A stretch of 64,000 bases of DNA from Massilia psychrophila. GTDB taxonomy: Bacteria; Pseudomonadota; Gammaproteobacteria; Burkholderiales; Burkholderiaceae_D. This document shows positions 8,673 through 15,861 of the stretch, in pieces. The stretch covers positions 1 to 64,000 of the forward strand of contig NZ_PDOB01000016.1 in assembly GCF_002760665.1 (NCBI RefSeq), read 5' to 3'. Within the stretch, counting starts at the first letter, position 1. Each line of letters begins with the position of its first letter. The notes below the pieces were generated by a model. The model was not told the DNA's origin and did no database searches. It saw only the letters and a program-made list of their open reading frames with translations. Made by a program: the position numbers and the translations under genes.

Positions 8673-9304
8673 AGACGATCGCCACTTGCTTGCTCGCTGC
8701 GATGCTGGCCGCCTGCGCCGCCAAACAGGTCGAGCCGTCGTGGCGGCCGAACGCCACCGGCGCGCTCGACAGTTTCAGCGACGCTTATTTAAAAGGCGAC
8801 AGCGCGATCGCCGCGGTCGATTTTGCGCGCGCGCGCCGCGAGATGACGGGCACCGGACGCGCCGACCTGGTCGCGCACGCCGAACTGGTGCGCTGCGCGG
8901 TGAAAACGGCCAGCATCGATGGCGGCGAGTGCGAAGGATTTGCGCCGCTGGCGCGCGATGCCGGTGCGGCACACCGGGCCTACGCGGCTTTTCTGGCGGG
9001 ACAGTGGCAAGGGCTCGATGCGGCGCTGCTTCCCGAGCAGCATCGCCCGATCGCCAGCGGTACCGGCAGTCTGGCCGGCGTGGCCGACCCGTTGTCGCGG
9101 CTGGTCGCGGCCGGTGCCATGCTGCAGGCCGGACGCATCGGGCCAATCGATATCGTCACCGCCACCGACACCGCCTCGACCCAGGGCTGGCGCCGGCCCT
9201 TGCTGGCGTGGCTGGGGATAGCGGCGCAGCGCGCGAAAGCCATCGGCGATATGGTCGAACTGGCACGGATCGAACGGCGCATCGCACTGGCGTCGTCGCG
9301 CTGA
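8669..9304 (+). CDS. Lipoprotein of the MCE transport operon
   Basis: A 211-residue predicted lipoprotein. The signal peptide MKTIATCLLAAMLAAC has a lipobox with Cys16 as the lipid-modified residue. The mature part is Ala-rich and helical, with no recognised catalytic motif. Start ATG 8669 overlaps the MCE stop codon by four bases; the longer frame from 8633 would bury the lipobox. By position it is the outer-membrane or auxiliary component of the MlaE/MlaD-like transporter. It lacks the YYTL-type start of the PqiC/ABC_trans_aux family, so it may be a different, lineage-specific partner. Confidence 0.72.
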   Translation: MKTIATCLLAAMLAACAAKQVEPSWRPNATGALDSFSDAYLKGDSAIAAVDFARARREMTGTGRADLVAHAELVRCAVKTASIDGGECEGFAPLARDAGAAHRAYAAFLAGQWQGLDAALLPEQHRPIASGTGSLAGVADPLSRLVAAGAMLQAGRIGPIDIVTATDTASTQGWRRPLLAWLGIAAQRAKAIGDMVELARIERRIALASSR

Positions 9305-9467
9305 CCAGCTTGGATGGCCAAATTGCCAGTCTCGCCGCGGTGATTGCAAGGGCTACACAACCTTGGTCCCGATGCTGCCTTTTTTCCTTGGAGACCTTCG
9401 AACACCTTCTTGCGGTCTGCAAAGTCGTGCCGCGCGACCTATTTTTTAAACTTTTTCGGGCAAGCAA

Positions 9468-9833
9468 ATGATGAAAAGCGGTTCCCAAGGCGGCCTTGTG
9501 TATTCCACCGAACTCGGGCGGGTTTGTCCCGATTGCCGCCAGGCGCTCGCGCAGTGCGCCTGCAAGACGCGGGCCAAGGCCGTCCCTGGTGGCGATGGCG
9601 TCGTACAAGTGTCGCGCCAGACCAAGGGGCGCGGCGGCAAGAGCGTGACCGTTGTCAAAGGGCTGGCCCTCGATCCGCTCGCGCTGGCTGTGCTGGGCAA
9701 GCAATTGCGCACGGCCTGCGGTTGCGGCGGGACCGTCAAGGATGGCGTTATCGAAGTGCAGGGCGACCATTGCGACCTGGTGATGGCGACGTTGAAAAGC
9801 TACGGCCATAGCCCGAAGCGGGCAGGCGGCTGA
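9468..9833 (+). CDS. yciH: SUI1/YciH family translation initiation factor-like protein
   Basis: A 121-residue bacterial homologue of eIF1. The N-terminal part carries three cysteines (CPDCRQALAQCAC, 20-32). It is followed by the SUI1 domain: RQTKGRGGKSVTVVKGL (50-66), a central KQLRTACGCGGTVKDG segment and the end GDHCDLVMATLKSYG. In the family these loops contact the ribosomal P site. In bacteria the protein affects start-codon fidelity but is not essential. The gene lies alone, 163 bp after the MCE operon. That gap shows no clear terminator. Confidence 0.9.
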   Translation: MMKSGSQGGLVYSTELGRVCPDCRQALAQCACKTRAKAVPGGDGVVQVSRQTKGRGGKSVTVVKGLALDPLALAVLGKQLRTACGCGGTVKDGVIEVQGDHCDLVMATLKSYGHSPKRAGG

Positions 9834-9956
9834 TGGCCTGGTGCGCGTCGACGGCGATATCACCAGTGCGGAGCGCGCCTCTTCGCCCGGCATCGCGTAT
9901 ATCACGTCGAACTCGTGGCACTGGCCGTTGACGGTATCGAGGCTTACAAGGCGCGC

Positions 9957-10898
9957 TTACATTGACAGGGAGGAGGGGGGCGCGTCGGGCGGCTCCGGTT
10001 GCAAGGTAACGTGGTCGATGCCGTGCTTTTCGAGCAGCATGGCCTGCACCGCTTCGAGCACCTGCGGCCAGGACGCCAGGTCGGCAATTTCAAGGTGGCC
10101 GGTCAAGGCCGGTTCGCCTGGCGTCATCTCCCAGATGTGCAGGTCGTGCACCGACCTGACACCGTCCAGCGCGGCCAGGTCGGCGCCCACCTGGAGGTAA
10201 TCGATCTGCTCGGGCACGCCCTTCATCAGGAAGTGGTACGACTCGCGCAGCACGGCGACGGTCGATTTCAAGATCAGCAGCGAAACGAATACCGACAGCA
10301 GCGGGTCGATCTGCATCCAGCCGGTGTAATAGATGACGGCGCCGGCCACCACCGCGGCGACCGAGCCGAGCAGATCGCCCATCACGTTGACCATCGCTGC
10401 GCGCGTGTTCATGTTCTGGTGGTCGCGCGACAGCATCCAGGCCACCAGCAGGTTGATGGCGATGCCGACCGTTGCCACCGTCATGACCACCGCCCCTTGC
10501 ACCGCTTCCGGATGGGCGAAGCGGCGCGCCGCTTCGAACACGATCCAGCATACCAGGGCCAGCATCGCCAGGCTGTTGACGAAGGCGGCCAGCGCTTCGG
10601 CGCGGCCGAAGCCGAACGAGTGACGGGCCGACGGCGGGCGCTTGGCGATCAGCTGCGCCAGCAGCGCGAGACCCAGCGCGGCGGCGTCGGTGACCATGTG
10701 GCCGGCGTCGGAAATGAGGGCCAGCGAGTTCGAGATGAACCCGGTGACCACTTCGACGACGGCAAACAGCAACGTCAGCACCAGCGCGCAGGCCAGCGCT
10801 TTCTGGCTGCGCGCGGGGGCGAAGTGGGCATTTTTGGCGTCGCCAGCGCGGTGGGCGTGCAGGTGGGCGGAAGAGGGGGCGGGAGCGGGTGGTTGCAT
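9957..10898 (-). CDS. Cation diffusion facilitator transporter (CzcD/ZitB-like)
   Basis: A 313-residue inner-membrane metal/proton antiporter. The His-containing N-terminus (HLHAHRAGDAKNAH) is cytoplasmic. Six transmembrane helices span about 33-225 and a cytoplasmic C-terminal domain follows (230-305). The TM2 metal motif is HxxxD (His67, Asp71 in SDAGHMVTD). The TM5 motif reads NVMGD, so the usual histidine is Asn171 while Asp175 is kept. Family members export Zn, Co or Cd; the Asn makes the metal uncertain. It is convergent with yciH, with 123 bp between. No MerR- or ArsR-type regulator lies next to it. Confidence 0.87.
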   Translation of the reverse strand: MQPPAPAPSSAHLHAHRAGDAKNAHFAPARSQKALACALVLTLLFAVVEVVTGFISNSLALISDAGHMVTDAAALGLALLAQLIAKRPPSARHSFGFGRAEALAAFVNSLAMLALVCWIVFEAARRFAHPEAVQGAVVMTVATVGIAINLLVAWMLSRDHQNMNTRAAMVNVMGDLLGSVAAVVAGAVIYYTGWMQIDPLLSVFVSLLILKSTVAVLRESYHFLMKGVPEQIDYLQVGADLAALDGVRSVHDLHIWEMTPGEPALTGHLEIADLASWPQVLEAVQAMLLEKHGIDHVTLQPEPPDAPPSSLSM

Positions 10899-10992
10899 AT
10901 GGCGGCGATGACGATCGATAGAGGCGAAGTGTAATGGATTTCTGATATGCCCACGCTTGTCTTGGACTTTGCGCCCATCCCAAAAATAGCCC

Positions 10993-11021
10993 TTGTCATT
11001 CCCGAATCGCCTCTCTATAAT
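10993..11021 (+). promoter_or_regulatory. Sigma-70 promoter of the tRNA-Val gene
   Basis: The -35 element TTGTCA (10993-10998) and a perfect -10 TATAAT (11016-11021) are separated by 17 bp. The predicted start is about 11028, four bases before the mature tRNA. This is one of the two best-looking promoters in the window. Confidence 0.8.
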
Positions 11022-11031
11022 GCTGGTCTTC

Positions 11032-11108
11032 GGGCGGTTAGTTCAGCTGGTTAGAATACTTGGTCGACATCCAAGGGGTCGGGGATTCGAATTCCTCACC
11101 GCCCACCA
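11032..11108 (+). tRNA. tRNA-Val (anticodon GAC), atypical
   Basis: All 77 bases fold as a cloverleaf: acceptor GGGCGGT/ACCGCCC with A73 and encoded CCA, D-stem GTTC/GAAT, anticodon stem CTTGG/CCAAG, T-stem GGGGA/TCCTC with T-loop TTCGAAT. The anticodon loop TCGACAT puts GAC at 34-36, which reads valine GUC/GUU. Two near-invariant positions differ: base 33 is C rather than U, and pair 53-61 is A-U rather than G-C. The D-stem pair 11-24 is U-A. Because the altered stem positions change in pairs, the gene does not look decayed. The locus (before thrS) matches the usual place of tRNA-Val in related genera. Confidence 0.85.
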
Positions 11109-11229
11109 GAATTTGGCAGCATAGCAATATAAGAGTGAGAAAGGCACCATGGTTATGACACCGCGAACTACGACGGAGTTGTTCCAGCGACGCTAGTCGA
11201 GGTGGATTCTTTCGCTCAACGAAAAGATC

Positions 11230-11255
11230 AAGCGCGGCTAGCCCGCGCTTTTTTT
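11230..11255 (+). terminator. Rho-independent terminator after tRNA-Val
   Basis: A GC-rich hairpin (arms AAGCGCG and CGCGCTT around GCTAGCC) is followed by a run of T (11249-11255). It ends the tRNA transcript, about 120 bases past the mature 3' end. The sequence between (11109-11229) contains no gene I recognise. Confidence 0.8.
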
Positions 11256-11280
11256 CGTTCGCATTTTCGATTTTCCTCTT

Positions 11281-11313
11281 ATTGCCAATTATTACCAATC
11301 ATTACCAATTATT
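11281..11313. repeat. 10-bp tandem repeat in the thrS leader
   Basis: Three copies plus three bases of a 10-bp unit (ATTGCCAATT, ATTACCAATC, ATTACCAATT, ATT) lie 29-61 bp before the thrS start codon. It is strongly AT-rich compared with its surroundings. It could be a phased protein-binding site or an unstructured leader; neither is shown. Confidence 0.75.
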
Positions 11314-11341
11314 CGGCGCCTTGCGCCAGATGGAGAACAGC

Positions 11342-13249
11342 ATGATCTCAGTCCGCCTTCCCGATGGTTCCGCCCGCGAGTATGACGGCCCGGTCACCGT
11401 AGCCCAGGTTGCCGCCAGCATCGGCACCGGCCTTGCCAAGGCGGCGCTGGCCGGCAAGGTCGACGGCAAGGTGGTCGATACGTCGCACCTGATCGATGCC
11501 GACGCCGACCTGTCCATCATTACCGACAAGGACCCCGAAGGCCTCGACGTGATTCGCCACTCCGCCGCCCACCTGCTGGCCTATGCCGTCAAGTCGCTGT
11601 ACCCGGACGCGCAGGTGACGATCGGTCCTGTCATCGAAAACGGCTTTTATTATGACTTCGCCTACAAGCGCCCGTTCACCCCGGACGACCTGGCGGCGAT
11701 CGAAAAGAAGATGACCGAGCTGGCCAAGAAAGACGAGCCGGTGACGCGCACCGTCATGCCGCGCGATGAGGCGGTGGCCTACTTCAAGTCAATCGGCGAA
11801 GCCTACAAGGCCGAGATCATCGCCTCGATCCCGGCCGGCGAAGACGTGTCGCTGTATGCGGAGGGTGACTTCACCGACCTGTGCCGCGGCCCGCACGTGC
11901 CGTCGACCGGCAAGATCAAGGTGTTCAAGCTGATGAAGCTGGCCGGCGCTTACTGGCGCGGCGACTCGAAGAACGAAATGCTGCAGCGGATCTACGGCAC
12001 CGCCTGGGCGAAAAAGGAAGACCAGGAACTGTACCTGCACAACCTGGAAGAAGCGGAAAAGCGCGACCACCGCAAGCTGGGCAAGCAGCTCGACCTGTTC
12101 CACTTCCAGGACGAGGCACCAGGCCTGGTGTTCTGGCACCCGAAAGGCTGGACTATCTGGCAGCAGGTGGAGCAGTACATGCGCCACAAATACCAGGTCA
12201 ACGGCTACCAGGAAGTAAAGGCGCCGCAGATCCTCGACCGCACGCTGTGGGAAAAGACCGGCCACTGGGAGAACTATCGCGAGAACATGTTTTCGACCGA
12301 GTCGGAAAACCGCTCGTATGCGCTGAAGCCGATGAACTGCCCCGGTCATGTGCAAATTTACAACGCCGGCATGAAGAGTTACCGCGACCTGCCGCTGCGC
12401 TTTGGCGAATTCGGCCAGTGCCACCGCAACGAGCCGTCCGGCGCGCTGCACGGCATCATGCGCGTGCGCGGTTTTACCCAGGACGACGGCCACATTTTCT
12501 GCACCGAAGAGCAGATCGCGCCGGAAGTGATCGCCTTCCATGCGCAGGCGATGGAGGTGTACAAGGATTTTGGCTTCGACAGCATCGACATCAAGATCGC
12601 GTTGCGCCCCGATAACCGGATCGGCTCGGACGACGTGTGGGACGAAGCTGAGGCCGCGTTGCGTTCGGCGCTCGGCGCCTGTGACGTCAAGTGGACCGAA
12701 TTGCCGGGCGAGGGCGCGTTTTACGGCCCGAAAATCGAATACCACCTGAAGGATTGTCTCGGCCGCCCTTGGCAGGTCGGTACCATGCAAGTCGATTTCT
12801 CGATGCCGGGCCGGCTTGGCGCCGAATACGTCGCGGTCGACAACACACGCAAGGTGCCGGTGATGCTGCACCGGGCGATCGTCGGTTCCATGGAGCGCTT
12901 TATTGGCATCCTGATCGAAAACCACGCCGGCGCCCTGCCGCTGTGGCTGGCGCCGGTGCAGGTCGCGGTGCTCAATATTTCCGACGCGCAGTCTGAGTTT
13001 GCGCAAGGTGTTGCTGATCAGTTACGAAAAAGCGGGTTCCGGGTTCACGCTGATTTGCGGAACGAGAAAATAACCTATAAAATACGTGAACATTCTGTCC
13101 AAAAATTGCCGTATATCCTCGTGATAGGCGATAAAGAGCGGGATGCAAACACTGTGGCCGTGCGAGCACGTGGCAATATCGATCTGGGTGTGATGTCCGT
13201 CGATGCCCTCGTGGAGCGTCTCAAGCAAGAGATCGCATCCAAAGCGTAA
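11342..13249 (+). CDS. thrS: Threonyl-tRNA synthetase
   Basis: A 635-residue class II synthetase that charges tRNA-Thr. The N-terminal TGS domain (1-61) is followed by the editing domain (about 65-225, with [10 protein letters not shown] near its start). The catalytic core carries MNCPGH (zinc Cys), motif 2 in [15 protein letters not shown] and GPKIEYH. Motif 3 lies near [15 protein letters not shown]. The C-terminal anticodon-binding domain covers the last 100 residues. Start ATG 11342 has GGAGAA eight bases upstream and matches the TGS start. The last 150 bp are unusually AT-rich and appear to carry the infC promoter. Confidence 0.96.
   Translation: MISVRLPDGSAREYDGPVTVAQVAASIGTGLAKAALAGKVDGKVVDTSHLIDADADLSIITDKDPEGLDVIRHSAAHLLAYAVKSLYPDAQVTIGPVIENGFYYDFAYKRPFTPDDLAAIEKKMTELAKKDEPVTRTVMPRDEAVAYFKSIGEAYKAEIIASIPAGEDVSLYAEGDFTDLCRGPHVPSTGKIKVFKLMKLAGAYWRGDSKNEMLQRIYGTAWAKKEDQELYLHNLEEAEKRDHRKLGKQLDLFHFQDEAPGLVFWHPKGWTIWQQVEQYMRHKYQVNGYQEVKAPQILDRTLWEKTGHWENYRENMFSTESENRSYALKPMNCPGHVQIYNAGMKSYRDLPLRFGEFGQCHRNEPSGALHGIMRVRGFTQDDGHIFCTEEQIAPEVIAFHAQAMEVYKDFGFDSIDIKIALRPDNRIGSDDVWDEAEAALRSALGACDVKWTELPGEGAFYGPKIEYHLKDCLGRPWQVGTMQVDFSMPGRLGAEYVAVDNTRKVPVMLHRAIVGSMERFIGILIENHAGALPLWLAPVQVAVLNISDAQSEFAQGVADQLRKSGFRVHADLRNEKITYKIREHSVQKLPYILVIGDKERDANTVAVRARGNIDLGVMSVDALVERLKQEIASKA
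13055..13083 (+). promoter_or_regulatory. Candidate internal promoter for infC
   Basis: Within the 3' end of thrS, TTGCGG (13055-13060) and TAAAAT (13078-13083) are 17 bp apart. Local composition switches to AT-rich, with rare codons such as AAA, ATA and CGA. In Escherichia coli infC also has promoters inside thrS. The match is moderate. Confidence 0.45.
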
Positions 13250-13286
13250 AGCATGGCCGAATTACCAGACTTTATAAGGAAACACC

Positions 13287-13811
13287 ATAGCTACTGACAA
13301 GTCGCATCGCATCAATGGCGAAATCACGGCCCCCGAAATGCGTTTATCCGGGGTCGAAAACGAGCCGCTCGGCATTGTGAGCCTCGCCGAAGCATTTCGT
13401 CTGGCTGAAGAGGCCAACGTCGACCTGGTAGAGATTGCGCCAACCGCGCAGCCGCCGGTATGCCGCCTGATGGACTACGGCAAGTTCAAATATTCGGAGC
13501 AGAAGAAGGCTCACGAAGCGAAATTGAAGCAGAAAATCATCTTGGTCAAGGAAGTCAAATTCCGTCCGGGTACCGATGATGGCGACTACAACATCAAGTT
13601 GCGCAACCTGATCAAGTTCCTCGATGAGGGCGACAAAACCAAGATCACGCTGCGCTTCCGCGGCCGCGAAATGGCCCACCAGGACATCGGTTTTCGCATG
13701 CTCGAACGCCTGAAGGGAGATCTTGAGCCGTTCGGCCAGGTCGAGCAATTCCCGAAGATGGAAGGCCGCCAGATGATCATGATCCTGTCGCCGAAAAAGA
13801 AGAAGGCATAA
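13287..13811 (+). CDS. infC: Translation initiation factor IF-3 with AUA start
   Basis: A 174-residue IF-3, which binds the 30S subunit and proofreads the initiation codon. The N-domain opens with [19 protein letters not shown]. The linker [18 protein letters not shown] and C-domain ([26 protein letters not shown]) follow, ending ILSPKKKKA. The conserved N-terminus extends 17 codons upstream of the first ATG (13338). The only sensible start there is ATA at 13287, five bases after AAGGAAA. Rare AUN starts in infC are established: IF-3 represses its own message through codon discrimination. Here the codon is AUA rather than the AUU of E. coli. Confidence 0.9.
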   Translation: MATDKSHRINGEITAPEMRLSGVENEPLGIVSLAEAFRLAEEANVDLVEIAPTAQPPVCRLMDYGKFKYSEQKKAHEAKLKQKIILVKEVKFRPGTDDGDYNIKLRNLIKFLDEGDKTKITLRFRGREMAHQDIGFRMLERLKGDLEPFGQVEQFPKMEGRQMIMILSPKKKKA

Positions 13812-13867
13812 CGCCAGGGTCAGGCCCGGTTTTGCTTTTAAGGGGCCTGAGCCCGGTTCAGGACCGC

Positions 13868-13903
13868 AAGCGGGTGAGTCATCTCATCCGCTTTGTTTTT
13901 TTT
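13868..13903 (+). terminator. Rho-independent terminator after infC
   Basis: An 11-bp stem (AAGCGGGTGAG / CTCATCCGCTT, one G-U) with loop TCAT is followed by GTTTTTTTT. It separates infC from rpmI-rplT, so the latter need their own promoter. The stretch 13812-13985 also holds fragments of a GGGTCAGGCC-type repeat. Confidence 0.85.
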
Positions 13904-13954
13904 GGTGGCTTTCAGCCAACAAAGCCGGTGTCAGGCCCAGAAAGAAAAAACGGT

Positions 13955-13984
13955 CCGACCCCAGTCCGGGTGCCGTGCTATAAT
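13955..13984 (+). promoter_or_regulatory. Candidate rpmI-rplT promoter
   Basis: A perfect TATAAT at 13979-13984 is preceded, 18 bp upstream, by a weak CCGACC -35. The predicted leader of about 105 bases before rpmI is long enough for the L20-type autoregulation known in E. coli. A second TATAAT at 14067-14072 has no good -35. Confidence 0.45.
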
Positions 13985-14098
13985 CCGCGGCTTCCTTCCT
14001 TCAGGGGAATGGAAATAATGTGAAAGCAGGCATCTAAGCGCAGCGAGTTGTTGCCACCTGCAATCCTATAATGGAGCTGTCTACAGGACAGAACTGCT

Positions 14099-14296
14099 AT
14101 GCCTAAAATGAAGACCAAAAGCTCTGCGAAAAAACGTTTTCGCGTGCGTCCAGGTGGAACCGTTAAAGCGGGCCACGCTTTCAAGCGTCACATCCTGACC
14201 AAGAAAACGACCAAGAGCAAGCGCCAATTGCGCGGAATCACGAACGTCGACGCTGCGGATGTACGTTCCGTCATGCGCATGATGCCAACCGCTTAA
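14099..14296 (+). CDS. rpmI: 50S ribosomal protein L35
   Basis: A 65-residue, very basic protein of the large subunit (bL35). The start [20 protein letters not shown] and the [14 protein letters not shown] segment are family hallmarks. It lies 27 bp before rplT and is co-transcribed with it. It is probably expressed from the promoter at 13955-13984 and, through read-through, from infC. Confidence 0.97.
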   Translation: MPKMKTKSSAKKRFRVRPGGTVKAGHAFKRHILTKKTTKSKRQLRGITNVDAADVRSVMRMMPTA

Positions 14297-14323
14297 TCTC
14301 ACCACTCAATTTAAGGAGTTACT

Positions 14324-14683
14324 ATGCCTAGAGTAAAACGTGGGGTTACAGCTCGTGCCCGTCATAAGAAAATTCTTGTCCAAGCTAAAGGCTACCGTGG
14401 TCGCCGCAGCAAGGTGTACCGTGTTGCCAAGCAAGCAGTCATGCGCGCTGGCCAATACGCTTACCGCGATCGCCGCAACAAGAAGCGCGTATTCCGCCGC
14501 CTGTGGATCGCCCGTATCAACGCCGCTTCCCGTGAGCATGGCGTAACGTACAGCGTGTTCATGAACGGCTTGAAGAAAGCCTCTATCGAACTGGACCGTA
14601 AAGTCCTGGCCGATATGGCAGTGATGGACAAGCCGGCTTTTGCCGCGATTGTCAACGCCGTCAAGGCAAAGATCGCCGCGTAA
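14324..14683 (+). CDS. rplT: 50S ribosomal protein L20
   Basis: A 119-residue basic protein (bL20) needed early in 50S assembly. It begins [20 protein letters not shown] and has the conserved [20 protein letters not shown] helix region. In E. coli L20 binds its own leader to repress rpmI-rplT. The gene has an AAGGAG site before the start and a strong terminator at 14730-14762 after it. Confidence 0.97.
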   Translation: MPRVKRGVTARARHKKILVQAKGYRGRRSKVYRVAKQAVMRAGQYAYRDRRNKKRVFRRLWIARINAASREHGVTYSVFMNGLKKASIELDRKVLADMAVMDKPAFAAIVNAVKAKIAA

Positions 14684-14729
14684 GCAGCGATCGATTGTCA
14701 AGCGCCGCCTGCGGGTGGCGTAAAAAGAG

Positions 14730-14762
14730 CGGGGCAGAGGTTCAAACCTGTGCCCCGTTTTT
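14730..14762 (+). terminator. Rho-independent terminator after rplT
   Basis: The hairpin arms CGGGGCAGAGGTT and AACCTGTGCCCCG have few mismatches around a very short loop and are followed by TTTTT. pheS begins 48 bp later, so pheST needs its own promoter or depends on read-through. No leader peptide rich in Phe codons is visible in the 127-bp gap. Confidence 0.85.
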
Positions 14763-14810
14763 GATTGTGGCGCCGCCGACGCGTCGCACCCCGACAGGAA
14801 ACCACACAGC

Positions 14811-15827
14811 ATGAACTCCCTGGAACAACTCGTCGTCACCGCGCAGGCTGATTTTCTCGCCGCCGAAGACGCTGCCGCACTCGAAAACGCCAAGGCCAGG
14901 TATCTTGGCAAGAGCGGCCAGATTACCGAACAGATGAAGGGCCTGGGCAAGCTGGACCCGGACCAGAAAAAAATCCAGGGCGCGCTGATCAACGCCGCCA
15001 AGGTGCAGGTCGAGGCCGCCTTGAGCGCGCGCCGCGACGCGCTCGCCAACGCCCAGCTCGAAGCGCGCCTGAACGCGGAGGCGATCGACGTCACCCTGCC
15101 GGGACGCGGCCGTTCAATCGGCGGCATCCATCCGGTGATGCGCAGCTGGGAGCGGGTCGAGGAAATCTTCCGCTCGATCGGCTTCGACGTCGCCGACGGC
15201 CCCGAAATCGAAAACGACTGGACCAATTTCACCGCCCTCAACAGCCCGGAAAACCATCCGGCCCGCTCGATGCAGGACACCTTTTATATCGAGGGCAACG
15301 ACAGCACCGGCAAGCCTTTGCTGCTGCGCACCCATACCAGCCCGATGCAGGTGCGCTATGCGCGCACGCATACGCCGCCGATCAAGGTAATCGCCCCGGG
15401 CCGCACCTACCGCGTCGACAGCGACGCCACCCACTCGCCGATGTTCCACCAGGTCGAAGGCCTGTGGATTGCCGAGGACATCAGCTTTGCCGACCTGAAG
15501 GGCGTGTACCTCAATTTCGTCAAGGCCTTTTTTGAGACCGACGATTTGCAGGTGCGGTTCCGGCCGTCGTACTTCCCGTTCACCGAACCGTCGGCCGAGA
15601 TCGACATCGCCTTTGGCAGCGGGCCGCTCAAGGGGCGCTGGCTGGAGGTGTCGGGTGCCGGCCAGGTGCACCCGACGGTGGTGCGCAACTTCGGCCTCGA
15701 TCCGGAAAAATACATCGGCTTCGCGTTTGGCTCCGGCCTCGAGCGCCTGACGATGCTGCGCTACGGGATTAACGACTTGCGCCTGTTCTATGAGGGCGAT
15801 TTACGTTTCCTGAAGCAGTTTAATTAA
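14811..15827 (+). CDS. pheS: Phenylalanyl-tRNA synthetase alpha subunit
   Basis: A 338-residue catalytic subunit of the (alpha-beta)2 enzyme that charges tRNA-Phe. An N-terminal coiled-coil arm (about 1-85) contacts tRNA. The class II core starts near [16 protein letters not shown], has [14 protein letters not shown] (motif 2 region) and [19 protein letters not shown], and ends with motif 3 [18 protein letters not shown]. Length and start match the family. pheT follows after 34 bp. Confidence 0.96.
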   Translation: MNSLEQLVVTAQADFLAAEDAAALENAKARYLGKSGQITEQMKGLGKLDPDQKKIQGALINAAKVQVEAALSARRDALANAQLEARLNAEAIDVTLPGRGRSIGGIHPVMRSWERVEEIFRSIGFDVADGPEIENDWTNFTALNSPENHPARSMQDTFYIEGNDSTGKPLLLRTHTSPMQVRYARTHTPPIKVIAPGRTYRVDSDATHSPMFHQVEGLWIAEDISFADLKGVYLNFVKAFFETDDLQVRFRPSYFPFTEPSAEIDIAFGSGPLKGRWLEVSGAGQVHPTVVRNFGLDPEKYIGFAFGSGLERLTMLRYGINDLRLFYEGDLRFLKQFN

Positions 15828-15861
15828 ATTTTCCGCAAACTATTCGCAGCAAGGCACGCAT

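Noticed and set aside
11109-11229. Small protein gene after tRNA-Val (ATGGTTATG... near 11149)
   Set aside because: The frame is short with no ribosome-binding site or conserved composition; the region is part of the tRNA transcript before its terminator.
14763-14810. pheS attenuator with leader peptide
   Set aside because: The gap between the rplT terminator and pheS is too short and has no Phe-rich reading frame.
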